Shown piece after piece: positions 19,769 through 28,846 of a DNA stretch of 45,688 nucleotides. Source of the DNA: an uncultured bacterium (GTDB lineage: Bacteria; Bacillota; Clostridia; Oscillospirales; Oscillospiraceae); contig CAOKLO010000027.1 of the NCBI GenBank assembly GCA_948469375.1, forward strand, positions 1 through 45,688, read 5' to 3'. A model generated the notes under the pieces. The model was not told where the DNA came from. It ran no database searches and saw nothing but the letters and a program-made list of their open reading frames with translations. Both the position numbers and the translations under genes were made by a program. Positions within the stretch are counted from its first letter, which is position 1. Every line of letters starts with the position of its first letter.

Positions 19769-21577
19769 ATGAGCGGGATCGTTGTCGACCGGGAATGCGG
19801 CCAATTCGTGTGCGACTTCGTGGGGCGCTTGCCCACCACGGACACGGGGAAGCCCTTTGTGCTCCACCCCTGGCAGCGGGACGCCATCATGGAGTTCTAC
19901 TCTACCCTGGAGCCTTATGACGAGGGGCCGGGGAAGGAGGCCGAGGCGCTGGTGCGCAAGTACCAGTACCTGTACCTGGAGATCCCCAAAAAGAACGGCA
20001 AGTCGGAGCTGGCCGCCGCCCTGGGGCTGTATCACCTCTTTGCCGACGGCGAGATGTCCGCCGAGGTGTATGTGTGCGCGGCAGACCGGGATAATGCCGA
20101 TATTGTGTTCCTGGCCGCGGTGTTCATGCTGGAAAGCGCCCCGTGGACCGCCAAGATGGTGGCCTCCGGCGAGCTGAAGATCATCCGCTCCAAGCGGCGC
20201 ATCGAGTTCCGCCAGAAACAGCGGGCGGACAATGGCCGGGTGGACTGGGTGATGGTGGGGCGGTTCCAGGTGCTGTCCGCCGAGGCCTACTCCAAGCACG
20301 GCTACCGGCCCTCCTGCGTAATCTTCGACGAGCTTCACTCCCAGCCCAACCGGGACCTGTGGGACGTTATGACCTTCGGCGCGGGCTCCGGGCGGCGTCA
20401 GCCGGTGTGGATCGTGCTGACCACCGCCGGCGACGACCCGGACCGCACCAGCATCGGCTGGGAGGTCCACGAGAAGGCAGTGGCCATCCGGGATGCCCGC
20501 CAGCTGCGCGCCATCCTGGCCGAGGGCGGAGACCCCCGGCAGGTGCTCAGCCTGCGCCATACGGAGCCCGAGGATATGGAGCAGGCCCAGGCCGCGCTCC
20601 TGGAGCGGGATATGCCCAACTGGCTGCCGGTGCTGTACGGCCTCACCGCCATGTATGGCGACGACCCGGAGGACCTGGCCAAGGTCGACATCTGGGACGA
20701 GGCGCTGTGGTATCAGTGCAATCCGTCCCTGGGCACCCACCTGTCGCTGCGCACCCTGCGGCTGGAGGCCCGGGAGGCCAAAAAGAGCGAGGCGGGAGAA
20801 AAGCTGTTCCGGTGGCTGAGGCTGAACCAGTGGATCGCTGTGAAGACGGTGGGCTGGCTCGCCTTGCCCCTGTACGACAAGACCCAGTGTGGGCCGTCCA
20901 AGAAGGCCGAGCGGGAGGCGTGGATCCGGGAGCACCTGGCGGGCAAGACCTGCTACGGCGGCCTGGATATGTCCAAAACCACCGACCTGACCGCGCTGGT
21001 GCTGCTGTTCCCGCCCCAGGCGGGGCTGGACACCTGGGTGGCGCTGTTCCGGGCCTGGCGGCCCCGGGACACCGTGCTGGAGGCGGAGCGCCGGGACCAT
21101 GTGCCCTACCAGGACTGGGAGCGGGCGGGCTTCCTGACGCTGTGCGAGGGGGACATGGTGGACTACCGGGATGTGACGGCGGCGGTGCTGGAGGCGGCGG
21201 AGCTGTACGACCTTCAGGCCCTGGGCGTGGACCAGCACCTGACCCAGACCATCACTCCGGCCCTCCAGGACGCGGGCATCCTGGTGATGGCCATTCCCCA
21301 GACCATGATGGGGATGTCCCCGGCCATGAAGGAGCTGGAGCAGCTCATCCGCCGGCGGGAGATGCTCCATGTGCATAACACCTGCGCCCGGTGGAATTTC
21401 GGCAATGTGCGCTGCGCGGTGGACGGGAACGAGAACATCAAGCCCATGAAAAATCACTCCATCGGGCGCATCGACATCACGGTGGCCTGGATCATCGCCA
21501 TGGCGGCGGCCATGCAGCGGCGCAGCGCAAAACCGGACCTGGCCCAGGCCATGCGCACGAGGCGCTATCACTTATGA
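19769..21577 (+). CDS. terL: Terminase large subunit
   Basis: A 602-residue packaging motor. Walker A EIPKKNGKSE (about 71-80), Walker B CVIFDELH (183-190) and coupling motif WIVLTTAGDD are visible; the nuclease domain begins GGLDMSKTTDLTALVLLFP with a later LGVDQH. The start at 19769 follows a run of GGGAGCTGAGCCA after the small subunit stop. Family: phage Terminase_1/YmfN-like of HK97-type heads. Confidence 0.93.
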   Translation: MSGIVVDRECGQFVCDFVGRLPTTDTGKPFVLHPWQRDAIMEFYSTLEPYDEGPGKEAEALVRKYQYLYLEIPKKNGKSELAAALGLYHLFADGEMSAEVYVCAADRDNADIVFLAAVFMLESAPWTAKMVASGELKIIRSKRRIEFRQKQRADNGRVDWVMVGRFQVLSAEAYSKHGYRPSCVIFDELHSQPNRDLWDVMTFGAGSGRRQPVWIVLTTAGDDPDRTSIGWEVHEKAVAIRDARQLRAILAEGGDPRQVLSLRHTEPEDMEQAQAALLERDMPNWLPVLYGLTAMYGDDPEDLAKVDIWDEALWYQCNPSLGTHLSLRTLRLEAREAKKSEAGEKLFRWLRLNQWIAVKTVGWLALPLYDKTQCGPSKKAEREAWIREHLAGKTCYGGLDMSKTTDLTALVLLFPPQAGLDTWVALFRAWRPRDTVLEAERRDHVPYQDWERAGFLTLCEGDMVDYRDVTAAVLEAAELYDLQALGVDQHLTQTITPALQDAGILVMAIPQTMMGMSPAMKELEQLIRRREMLHVHNTCARWNFGNVRCAVDGNENIKPMKNHSIGRIDITVAWIIAMAAAMQRRSAKPDLAQAMRTRRYHL

Positions 21578-21589
21578 CAGGAGGCTCCT

Positions 21590-21766
21590 ATGAAAAATTT
21601 AGTCAAAGGCCTGATGGGACACCTGGGGGAACTGGCCCTGCTGGCCGGGGCTGCCGCCGTGTCGGTGGGGTGCGGGCTGATCTATCTGCCCGCCGGCCTG
21701 ATCGCCGGAGGCGTCCTGACCATCATCGGGTCGGTGCTGTCCATGTGGGGAGGGGATGAGAAGTGA
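21590..21766 (+). CDS. Small membrane protein between terminase and portal
   Basis: A 58-residue protein with two hydrophobic segments: LGELALLAGAAAVSVGCGLI and LPAGLIAGGVLTIIGSVLSM. GGAGG precedes the ATG, and the stop overlaps the portal GTG in GTGA. Similar small membrane proteins occur in this spot in related phages; role unknown. Confidence 0.65.
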   Translation: MKNLVKGLMGHLGELALLAGAAAVSVGCGLIYLPAGLIAGGVLTIIGSVLSMWGGDEK

Positions 21767-23097
21767 GCCTGCGCTCGGGATTAGTGCTGGCCGGACGGAT
21801 CAGGGCAAGTCCCCGAAAGTCCGCAGGGAAGCCCCCCATGGTGCTGTCTCTGGAGAGTCCCAGGGGGTGGCCGGGCCTGGAGGATGACCAGATCGCCATG
21901 AGCCGGGACCGGGCGATGAAGATATCCACGGTAAATCGTTGTGTCGAGGTGCTGTCCAACTCCATGGCGGTGCTGCCGGTGTACATCATGGACGAGGGGA
22001 CCAAGGAACGGCTGAAGCGCCACCGGCTGGGCCGGGTGCTGTGGGGGCGGGCCAATGAGGCCATGAGCTCCTTCGACTACAGCCGGCTCATGCTGTGCAA
22101 TCAGCTTCTGCGGGGGAACGCCTACGGCTGGATATTCCGGGACCAGGCCACCGGCTATCCCCGGGAGCTGATCCCCCTGCCGCCGGACCATGTGGAGCCC
22201 TGGGTGGACCGGGACGGGCGGCTGTGGTACCGCTTCCTGCACCCCAGGACCGGGGCGGTGCACGACCTTCGGCCGGAGGACGTGCTGCACTATAAGGCGT
22301 ACAGCGAGGACGGCATCCGGGGCATCAGTGTGCTGCGCCGGGCCGCCCTCACCCTGGACACGGCCCAGGCCGCCCAGCAGTATGAGAACAGCACCTGGCG
22401 CAGCGGCGGCCAGCCCTCCGGCATCCTGACCACCGAGTCCGACCTGGGCGACGTGATCAAGGTGCCCCAGCCAGACGGGACCGTGGCGGAAGTAGACCCC
22501 AAGGAGGAGCTGCGCAAGTCCTGGGAGGCGGTCCACCGGGGCCCGGACAACGCCATGCGGCTGGCGGTCCTTGACCTGGGGCTGAAGTATCAGCCCATTT
22601 CCATGAACAATACCGATGCCCAGTTCGTGGAGAGCAACGAGGTGCGGGTGGCGGATGTGTGCCGGTTTTTCGGCGTGCCCCTGCATCTGGTCTACGCCGG
22701 CAAGCAGAGCTACCAGAGCAACGAGCAGAACGGCATCGAGTACGTCAACTATACCCTGCTGGGCTATGAGACCCAGTGGAGCCAGGAGGACAGCTATAAG
22801 CTGCTTCTGCCCGGCGAGCGGGACAAGGCCCTGCGGATCAAGCGGGAGCTGAAGGTGTTCCTGCGGGGCGACACCGCGGCCCAGGCGGCGTTTTATACGT
22901 CGCTGCGAAACGTGGGCGGCTTGAACGCCAACGAGATCCGGGCCCTGGAGGATATGGGCGCGATTCCCGGCGGCGACTCCTATTACGCCAGCTGGAATTA
23001 CGGCCCGCTGGATCAGTGGGCGCTGCTCAGTGTGCTCCGGGCGCTGGGAAAGGCGGGCGCTGAGCCGCCTGCGAATGGAGGAGATAACGATGGATAG
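21763..23097 (+). CDS. HK97-family portal protein
   Basis: A 444-residue protein matching the HK97 portal family: MKISTVNRCVEVLSNSMAVL, HRLGRVLWGRANEAMSSFDY, LLRGNAYGWIFRD, LIPLPPDHVEPW, VLHYKAYSEDGIRGISVLRR and QSYQSNEQNGIEYVNYTL. It forms the dodecameric DNA entry ring at one capsid vertex. GTG start coupled to the preceding stop. Confidence 0.93.
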   Translation: MSLRSGLVLAGRIRASPRKSAGKPPMVLSLESPRGWPGLEDDQIAMSRDRAMKISTVNRCVEVLSNSMAVLPVYIMDEGTKERLKRHRLGRVLWGRANEAMSSFDYSRLMLCNQLLRGNAYGWIFRDQATGYPRELIPLPPDHVEPWVDRDGRLWYRFLHPRTGAVHDLRPEDVLHYKAYSEDGIRGISVLRRAALTLDTAQAAQQYENSTWRSGGQPSGILTTESDLGDVIKVPQPDGTVAEVDPKEELRKSWEAVHRGPDNAMRLAVLDLGLKYQPISMNNTDAQFVESNEVRVADVCRFFGVPLHLVYAGKQSYQSNEQNGIEYVNYTLLGYETQWSQEDSYKLLLPGERDKALRIKRELKVFLRGDTAAQAAFYTSLRNVGGLNANEIRALEDMGAIPGGDSYYASWNYGPLDQWALLSVLRALGKAGAEPPANGGDNDG

Positions 23098-23800
23098 GAT
23101 TTTGAAGGCCGCCACAGTGGTGAAGCAGGCGGCGGGCGAGGCGGAGCTGGCGCTCATCAACGCCCAGACACTCCGGCCGCTGGCGGCGGAGGAGGTATAT
23201 ACCTTCCGGCTGGCCGCCTGCGACGACCAGGTCGACCGGGACTTCGAGCGATTCACCGGCGAGACCCTGGAAGGGCTGGCCACCCTGTTCGTGGGCAAGA
23301 GCGTGCTGATGGACCACACCTGGCGGGCCGAGAGCCAGACGGCCCGGGTATATGCCGCCGGGGTAGAGGACTCCGGCGGGGTGAAGCGGCTGATTCTTCG
23401 GTGCTACATGCCCAGGACGGAGCAGACCGCCGGTACCATTACCGCCATCGATGCGGGCATCCTGCGGGAGTGCAGCGTGGGCTGCGCAGTACGGCGGGCC
23501 ATATGCTCCGTGTGCGGGGCGGACCAGACCAAGACCTGCTGCCCCCACATCCCCGGCCGGGAGTACGACGGCCAGCTGTGCGTGATGGAGCTGGACGGGG
23601 CCAGGGACGCGTACGAGGTTTCCCTCGTGGCGGTGCCGGCCCAGCCCGGAGCCGGTGTGATCAAAAGCAAGCGGTACGGAGGCGCGGAGGCGCCGGAGAC
23701 AGACGGGCCCCAGGGGGCGCAGGCCCCTGACGATACCCTCCTGCTGGCCCAGGCGGCCCAGGAGCTGGAAGAAAAACGATATGGAGGGAATTTTACATGA
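23090..23800 (+). CDS. Prohead protease-like / capsid maturation protein
   Basis: A 236-residue protein between portal and capsid. VYTFRLAACDDQVDRDFERF and FVGKSVLMDHTWRAESQTAR hold the conserved His of phage prohead proteases; ILRECSVGCAV and DAYEVSLVAVPAQPGAGV match the Ser-containing and ExSxVxxPA segments. It also has an unusual Cys-rich insert (CSVCGADQTKTCCPH). It likely cleaves the scaffold portion of the capsid protein. ATG 23090 follows GGAGGAGATAACG. Confidence 0.8.
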   Translation: MDRILKAATVVKQAAGEAELALINAQTLRPLAAEEVYTFRLAACDDQVDRDFERFTGETLEGLATLFVGKSVLMDHTWRAESQTARVYAAGVEDSGGVKRLILRCYMPRTEQTAGTITAIDAGILRECSVGCAVRRAICSVCGADQTKTCCPHIPGREYDGQLCVMELDGARDAYEVSLVAVPAQPGAGVIKSKRYGGAEAPETDGPQGAQAPDDTLLLAQAAQELEEKRYGGNFT

Positions 23801-24996
23801 CGTATCAGGAACTGCTGGAGCTGAAGCACAAGCGGGCGGAGAAGGTGGCCCAGGGCAAGGAGCTGCTGGCCAAGAAGGACCTGGAGGGGCACAAGGCCCT
23901 GATGGCGGAGATCGATGAGATGAACGCCGAGATCGAGGCCACGGAGAAGCAGCTGGAGCTGGAGGGGAAATTCGGTGAGGATCCGGGTAACGGCCAGCCC
24001 GCCTCCAAGGTGTTCGCGCCCGGCCAGGGGGACGGGGAGGATAACGGCTACGCCAAGGCGGTGAAGTCCTTCGCGGCGGCGGCCCGGTCCGGCTTCCCCA
24101 AGACCAAGGCCGCCGGGGACATGATGCAGGAGGGCGTGGACGCCGACGGCGGCTATACCGTGCCCCAGGACATCGTGACGCGGATCATCAATTTGCGGGA
24201 GGCCAAGGAGAGCCTGCTGGATGAGGCGCGGGTCATCCCCGTCACCACCAAGAGCGGCAAGCGCACCATCAAGAAGCGGGGGCAGCACCAGGGCTTTGCC
24301 ACGGTGGCGGAGGCGGCCAAGTTCGGCAAAGCGGCCACGCCTCAGTTTGCCGTGCTGGAGTATAACATCGAGAAGCGGGGCGGATACCTGCCCGTCACCA
24401 ACGAGCTGCTGGAGGACAGCGATAATAACATCGCCGCCATCGCTGAGGAGTGGCTGGCCGACGAGGCCCGCGTCACCGCCAACAAGGAGATTTTGGCGGT
24501 GGTCCAGTCCAAGGCCGCCCAGGACCTGAAGGACCTGGACGGCGTGCTGAAGGCCTGGGTGGGCCTGGGCTCCACCTTCCGCGCCACCTCCAAGCTCATC
24601 ACCAACGATGACGGCCTGCTGTGGCTGGGGACGCTGAAGGACAGCAACGGCCGCTATCTGCTCACCCCCAACCCCGCGGACTCCAAGGAGCTGCGGCTGT
24701 GCGTGGGCCCCCATGTGCTGCCCGTCAAGACCTACGACAACGAGACCGTCCCCACCACCGAGGGCAAGATCCCCATGATCCTGGGCGACCTGAAGGAGGG
24801 CGTGGTGTACTGGGACCGCCGGGTGTACAGCGTGAAGGTGTTCGACCAGGCCACCATCGGCGATTTCAACGCGGCAGAGCAGGATATGACCATCTGGCGG
24901 GGCTCCCTGCGGGACGACTGCACCGTCCGGGACGACGGGGCCTTTGTGAACGGCTACATCACCGCCGGCTCCGGTGTGCCGGAGCCCCAGGGCTGA
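23797..24996 (+). CDS. HK97-type major capsid protein
   Basis: A 399-residue protein. The first 100 residues are a coiled-coil scaffold (delta) domain (KALMAEIDEMNAEIEATEKQ), to be removed by the protease. The capsid fold follows: GGYTVPQDIVTRIINLREAK, VIPVTTKSGKRTIKKRG, YLPVTNELLEDS, WLADEARVTANKEILAVV and KVFDQATIGDFN. Overlaps the protease stop by four bases. Confidence 0.93.
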   Translation: MTYQELLELKHKRAEKVAQGKELLAKKDLEGHKALMAEIDEMNAEIEATEKQLELEGKFGEDPGNGQPASKVFAPGQGDGEDNGYAKAVKSFAAAARSGFPKTKAAGDMMQEGVDADGGYTVPQDIVTRIINLREAKESLLDEARVIPVTTKSGKRTIKKRGQHQGFATVAEAAKFGKAATPQFAVLEYNIEKRGGYLPVTNELLEDSDNNIAAIAEEWLADEARVTANKEILAVVQSKAAQDLKDLDGVLKAWVGLGSTFRATSKLITNDDGLLWLGTLKDSNGRYLLTPNPADSKELRLCVGPHVLPVKTYDNETVPTTEGKIPMILGDLKEGVVYWDRRVYSVKVFDQATIGDFNAAEQDMTIWRGSLRDDCTVRDDGAFVNGYITAGSGVPEPQG

Positions 24997-25014
24997 CAGA
25001 AGGGAGGACCAGAC

Positions 25015-25437
25015 ATGGGAAGACCGAGAAAAGCCGCCGCGCCGCCTCCTGGTGGCGCTCAGGAGACCGGGGACGAGCTGGAGATGGGAATGGACACCCC
25101 TGGGGCCCAGGAGGCCGCTAAGAGCGCCGGGACCGGCCAGATCATCGGCCCGGAGGATGCGTCCGAGCTGCTGGGCTGCCAGGAGGATGAAGCGGTGCTG
25201 CAGGAGGGGCTGCTGACGGAGTATGCCGTGACAGCGGCGGGCGGCCTGAAGCTGCGGACGGGGCCCGGCCTTGACGCGCGGATCATCGCGGTACTGCCCT
25301 TCGGCGCGGGCGTATATACCGATGGGGAGCCGATGGGCGGCTGGCTCCAGGTGCGCACCGGGCGGCTGGAGGGCTGGATGATGGCCGCGCATCTGGACCC
25401 GCTCCCGCTGCTGGCACTGGCTTCCGGCGATGTATGA
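25015..25437 (+). CDS. Bacterial SH3-domain protein in the head module
   Basis: A 140-residue protein. It starts with MGRPRKAAAPPPGG, a basic, probably disordered region. Residues about 68-130 are an SH3b domain: VTAAGGLKLRTGPGLDARII, LPFGAGVYTDGEPMGGWLQV and GRLEGWMMAAHL. SH3b domains usually bind cell-wall peptides or mediate protein contacts. A head decoration or connector accessory role is possible; unusual at this position. Confidence 0.7.
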   Translation: MGRPRKAAAPPPGGAQETGDELEMGMDTPGAQEAAKSAGTGQIIGPEDASELLGCQEDEAVLQEGLLTEYAVTAAGGLKLRTGPGLDARIIAVLPFGAGVYTDGEPMGGWLQVRTGRLEGWMMAAHLDPLPLLALASGDV

Positions 25438-25738
25438 GACGCGCAAGCACCTCCTGCTGGCCTACTGCAAGCTGACCGAGCTGGCAGATGATCCGGAGGT
25501 GGAATCGCTGCTCCCCCTCTTGCACGACTCGGCGGTAGCCTACCTGGAAAACGCCGGGATACGCGAACCCAAATACGGCACGCCCCGGGCGGCTCAATAC
25601 GACCTGGCAGTGTGCCGCATCGTGCTGGATGCCTGGGAGCGCCGGGAGACGTCTGTAGCGGCCACAGTGATAGAGGACAATCCGGCTTTCCGGCGGATGA
25701 TCAATCAGCTGAAGCTGACCGAGGGGGTGCGCACATGA
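25430..25738 (+). CDS. Head-tail connector (gp6-like)
   Basis: A 102-residue helical protein: LLAYCKLTELADDPEVESLL, AVAYLENAGI and AVCRIVLDAWERRETSV follow the HK97 gp6-like connector that sits under the portal ring. The ATG overlaps the previous gene by eight bases. Confidence 0.82.
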   Translation: MYETRKHLLLAYCKLTELADDPEVESLLPLLHDSAVAYLENAGIREPKYGTPRAAQYDLAVCRIVLDAWERRETSVAATVIEDNPAFRRMINQLKLTEGVRT

Positions 25739-26310
25739 CCAGGACAGACAGAGCCGTGGAGGTGGGCCGCCTCAATGACCGGGTGGACGTGCTGGCCTTT
25801 CGGGACTGGCACGAGCCGGATATGCCCGCCGCGTGGGAGTGGGAGCGGGTCCGGCGCACATGGGCCGGGGCGGAGCTGATGACCCGTCCGAACGTCTACT
25901 CGGTCCACGGCCTGGGGGCGGCGGGGGTGACGTTCACCCTGCGCCGCCAGAGCCTGGACCTGGATAATGCCCTGCGGTGGCGGGGGCAGCATTGTCTCAT
26001 CACCGCCATCCGGCCCCTGGGGAGGCTGTATCTCACGGTGGAGGCAGCGCTGGTGGTGCTGTCCCAGTGTGAAAACCCCAAGACGGGTGAGACCTTCCCC
26101 GCCGTCCTGACGGAGAAATATGTGCGGCATGAGCAGCTGGAGCCTATGGCCACCAACGAGCACCGGCGGGTGCTGGTGGCGCCCAAAGCGGTGACGCTGA
26201 GTCCGGGCCCGCTGGTGGTGGTGGACGGGGTGGAGTGGCCCATCGTCACACCCTACGAGTTGGACCCGCACAAGAACGAGTACGAGCTGGAGAGGGTGGT
26301 GACGCTGTAA
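25735..26310 (+). CDS. Head-tail adaptor / head closure protein
   Basis: A 191-residue beta-rich protein: VGRLNDRVDVLAFRDWHEPD, RRTWAGAELMTRPNVYSVHG, WRGQHCLITAIRPLGR and YVRHEQLEPM. The N-terminal half resembles phage head-closure (gp16/SPP1-like) proteins, with a second domain after residue 125 (VLVAPKAVTLSPGPLVVVDG). Start ATGA overlaps the connector stop. Confidence 0.7.
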   Translation: MTRTDRAVEVGRLNDRVDVLAFRDWHEPDMPAAWEWERVRRTWAGAELMTRPNVYSVHGLGAAGVTFTLRRQSLDLDNALRWRGQHCLITAIRPLGRLYLTVEAALVVLSQCENPKTGETFPAVLTEKYVRHEQLEPMATNEHRRVLVAPKAVTLSPGPLVVVDGVEWPIVTPYELDPHKNEYELERVVTL

Positions 26311-26789
26311 TGCTGGAGGTCCACATCCACAAGTCTGAGCTGGACCGGCTGGTGGGAAAGCTGGAGCAGGCCCCCCAGGTGCTGGCACAGGCCAGACGGC
26401 AGGCCCATGAGGCCGCCGCGTCAAAGCTGAAGGAAGCGGTACAGCGGGAGATCGGCGGCTCCGGCAGGGTGAGGAGCTGGCAGGAGGGCTATGTGGGCAG
26501 CGGCGGCGGGTATGCCGCCGCCCGGCCCCTTGCCGAGACTTATGCTGAGTCCCGTGGGAAACAGATGTTCAGCAGCCACCATGACAAACCTCATCCCACC
26601 TACGCGGTGGGCTACATCACCAACGCCATCAACAGCGGCCACAAGGTTCGGGCAGGCAAGCTGGGATTCCGGAGCAACCCCGTCCACGGCAAGGAATTCT
26701 ACCAGCGGGCCCAGGACCAGGCGGAGCAGGTGGCGCAAGAGGCCGCGAATCAAATCGTCCAAGCCCTGACGAGCCATTTAGGAGGATAG
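26310..26789 (+). CDS. HK97 gp10-like tail-completion protein
   Basis: A 159-residue protein: helical start (LDRLVGKLEQAPQVLAQARR), KLKEAVQREIGGSGRVRSWQ and a Gly/Tyr/His-rich middle, then FYQRAQDQAEQVAQEAANQI. This matches the HK97 gp10/tail component family linking head and tail. ATG overlaps the previous TAA by one base. Confidence 0.75.
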   Translation: MLEVHIHKSELDRLVGKLEQAPQVLAQARRQAHEAAASKLKEAVQREIGGSGRVRSWQEGYVGSGGGYAAARPLAETYAESRGKQMFSSHHDKPHPTYAVGYITNAINSGHKVRAGKLGFRSNPVHGKEFYQRAQDQAEQVAQEAANQIVQALTSHLGG

Positions 26790-26790
26790 C

Positions 26791-27261
26791 ATGATCACAA
26801 ACAACGACATTGCGGGCGCCCTCGGAGCTCTGGTGGAGCAGGCATTCCCCGGTGAAAAGCTGTACTGGGATTTCGTGCCCACCGGCTTTGAGCGCCCCTC
26901 CAACCTGATCCAGATGCTGGACGGCAAGGCCTACCCCAATTTCAGCTGCGGTTCGGTGGAGGTCCGCCCCCGGTTTATGCTATCCACCTTTGTCCCCGTA
27001 GACGCTTACAATCACGGAGATTCCATGGAGCTGACCCGGCGGCAGATGCTCCTGCTGGGGCTGTTCCTGCCGGGGTACGTCAGGGTGAAAGACCGGGCGC
27101 CCCATGTGCTGGACGAAATACTGATGGAGAGCGACCTGGACGCGGCGTCCATCATCGTCCCCTTCAGCTATATTTTGAGCCGGGAGGAATTCATGGAACT
27201 GACCCAGCGGCCTGATATGGGTACGCTGCACATCAGACAGGAGGTATCGACACATGGCTAA
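26791..27261 (+). CDS. Tail terminator-like phage protein
   Basis: A 156-residue protein: NNDIAGALGALVEQAFPGEK, FERPSNLIQMLDGKAYPNFS, VRPRFMLSTFVPVD and LHIRQEVSTHG. It belongs to the small protein found just before the sheath gene in PBSX-type phages, probably the tail terminator. Preceded by AGGAGGATAGC, overlaps the sheath start. Confidence 0.7.
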   Translation: MITNNDIAGALGALVEQAFPGEKLYWDFVPTGFERPSNLIQMLDGKAYPNFSCGSVEVRPRFMLSTFVPVDAYNHGDSMELTRRQMLLLGLFLPGYVRVKDRAPHVLDEILMESDLDAASIIVPFSYILSREEFMELTQRPDMGTLHIRQEVSTHG

Positions 27262-28363
27262 ACTCACCAGTCCCCGGGTATCTGTCAGCTTCACCGAGCT
27301 GGGCATCAGCGCCATCACCCGGGGGGACAAAGGCACGGTGGCCCTCGTCGTCCGGGACGGGGCGGTGCAGGCCCCCTTTGCCATCACCCAGGCGTCCCAG
27401 GTTCCCGCCGTCCTGGGCAAGGATACCCAGGATTACATCAAGCGCACCTTCCTGGGCTATGTCACCCCGCCCAAGAAGGTCATCGTCTACGTCATGGCCC
27501 CGGACCAGGCCGCGCCTGCGGCTGAGGGCGAGGCTCCGGCGGCGGGCGGCATCACCGAGGCCCTGGACTATATGGCGGCCCAGGTGTTCGACTATATCTG
27601 CGGCCCGGCGGACTGCACGGCGGCGGAGGCGGCGGAGATCGCCAGCTGGGTCAAGAGCCAGCGGCTGAACAACGCCGCCAAATACAAGGCGGTGCTGCCC
27701 AACCACAGGGCGGACAACTACGCCATTGTCAACTTCACCGGGGACGCCATGACGGACGGGACCACGATATGGGCCACGGCGGAATACTGCTCCCGGATCG
27801 CGGGGCTGCTGGCGGGCACGCCCATGAAGATCTCCGCCACCTATGCGCCCCTGCCGGAGCTTTCCGACTGTGCCCGGCTGACGAAGGAGGAGTCCGACAA
27901 GGCTGTGGGCGACGGCGAGCTGGCCCTGCGTTGGGACGGGCGGAAGGTGAAGCTGGACCGGGCGGTGACCTCTCTGGTCACCACCTCCCAGGGGATGCTG
28001 GACAGCTTCAAGAAAATCAAGATCGTGGAGATCATGGACCTGATGCGCACGGACATCACCGCCACCGCCGAGGACGAGTACGTGGGCAAGTACGCCAACA
28101 GCTATGACAACAAGATGCTGCTGGCGGCGGCCATCAGGGGCTATCTCATGGGCCTGGAGCAGAGCAGCCTGATCCAGCCGGGGTACACGGTGGACCTCGA
28201 CATGGAGGCCCAGGAGCAGTATCTGGCCGCCAGGGGTGTGGACACCGCGGCGATGAGCGAGAAGGAGCTGCGGGAGGCGGACACCGGCTCCCATGTGTTC
28301 CTGCTGGTGCGGTGCAAGATCCTGGACGCCATCGAGGACGTCATCATCAAGGTGGAGATCTGA
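27254..28363 (+). CDS. xkdK: Contractile tail sheath protein
   Basis: A 369-residue protein of the PBSX XkdK sheath family: SPRVSVSFTELGISAITRGD, GTVALVVRDG, LGYVTPPKKVIVYVMAPDQ and the C-terminal LIQPGYTVDLDMEAQEQYLA ending EDVIIKVEI, the polymerizing end of sheath proteins. Its presence defines a myovirus morphology. GGAGGTATCGACAC precedes the ATG. Confidence 0.93.
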   Translation: MAKLTSPRVSVSFTELGISAITRGDKGTVALVVRDGAVQAPFAITQASQVPAVLGKDTQDYIKRTFLGYVTPPKKVIVYVMAPDQAAPAAEGEAPAAGGITEALDYMAAQVFDYICGPADCTAAEAAEIASWVKSQRLNNAAKYKAVLPNHRADNYAIVNFTGDAMTDGTTIWATAEYCSRIAGLLAGTPMKISATYAPLPELSDCARLTKEESDKAVGDGELALRWDGRKVKLDRAVTSLVTTSQGMLDSFKKIKIVEIMDLMRTDITATAEDEYVGKYANSYDNKMLLAAAIRGYLMGLEQSSLIQPGYTVDLDMEAQEQYLAARGVDTAAMSEKELREADTGSHVFLLVRCKILDAIEDVIIKVEI

Positions 28364-28398
28364 TCGGGCCACCACCGGAACGATAAGGAGGTAATCAT

Positions 28399-28836
28399 AT
28401 GGCACAGGCTGCGATCCCCGCCAACCGGGTCATGGCGGGCACCTGGGGACAGGTGTGGGTGGACGGTGAGCTGTGGGCGGAGCTGTCCGCCTTCCAGGCC
28501 AAATTCACCTACAACAAATCCCCGGTCAATATGTGCGGGGCCATGGCGGAGGACGCCAAGGTGACCAGCGTGAAGGGCACCGGCTCCATCACGGTGAGCA
28601 AGGTGTTCACCCGGAACCACACCCAGGCGGACTCCCTGCTGGAGGGGCGGGACGTGCGGGCCACCATTGTGGCCAAGCTGGACGACCCGGACTCCTACGG
28701 TGCGGAGCGGGTGGCGCTGTACAACGTCAGCTTCGACGACGAGACCATCATGGACTTTGCCCACGGCCAGCTGGGCCAGACCACCCACCCCTTCACCTTC
28801 ACCAGCCGGGAGTGGCTGGATGTGGTGAAGCCGTAA
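28399..28836 (+). CDS. xkdM: Tail tube protein
   Basis: A 145-residue protein of the XkdM family: GTWGQVWVDGELWAELSAFQ, FTYNKSPVNMCGAMAEDAK, GTGSITVSKVFTRNH and SFDDETIMDFAHGQLGQTTH. It stacks in hexameric rings inside the sheath and is the DNA conduit. AAGGAGG lies nine bases upstream. Confidence 0.9.
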   Translation: MAQAAIPANRVMAGTWGQVWVDGELWAELSAFQAKFTYNKSPVNMCGAMAEDAKVTSVKGTGSITVSKVFTRNHTQADSLLEGRDVRATIVAKLDDPDSYGAERVALYNVSFDDETIMDFAHGQLGQTTHPFTFTSREWLDVVKP

Positions 28837-28846
28837 GGAGGAACTT

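Noticed and set aside
19715-21571. A 618-codon open frame on the minus strand opposite the large terminase
   Set aside because: Shadow of terL in high-GC DNA; low-complexity His/Gly/Pro-rich sequence, no ribosome site, and terL on the other strand has clear motifs. Similar long shadows opposite the helicase, portal, capsid, fibre and endolysin genes were left out.
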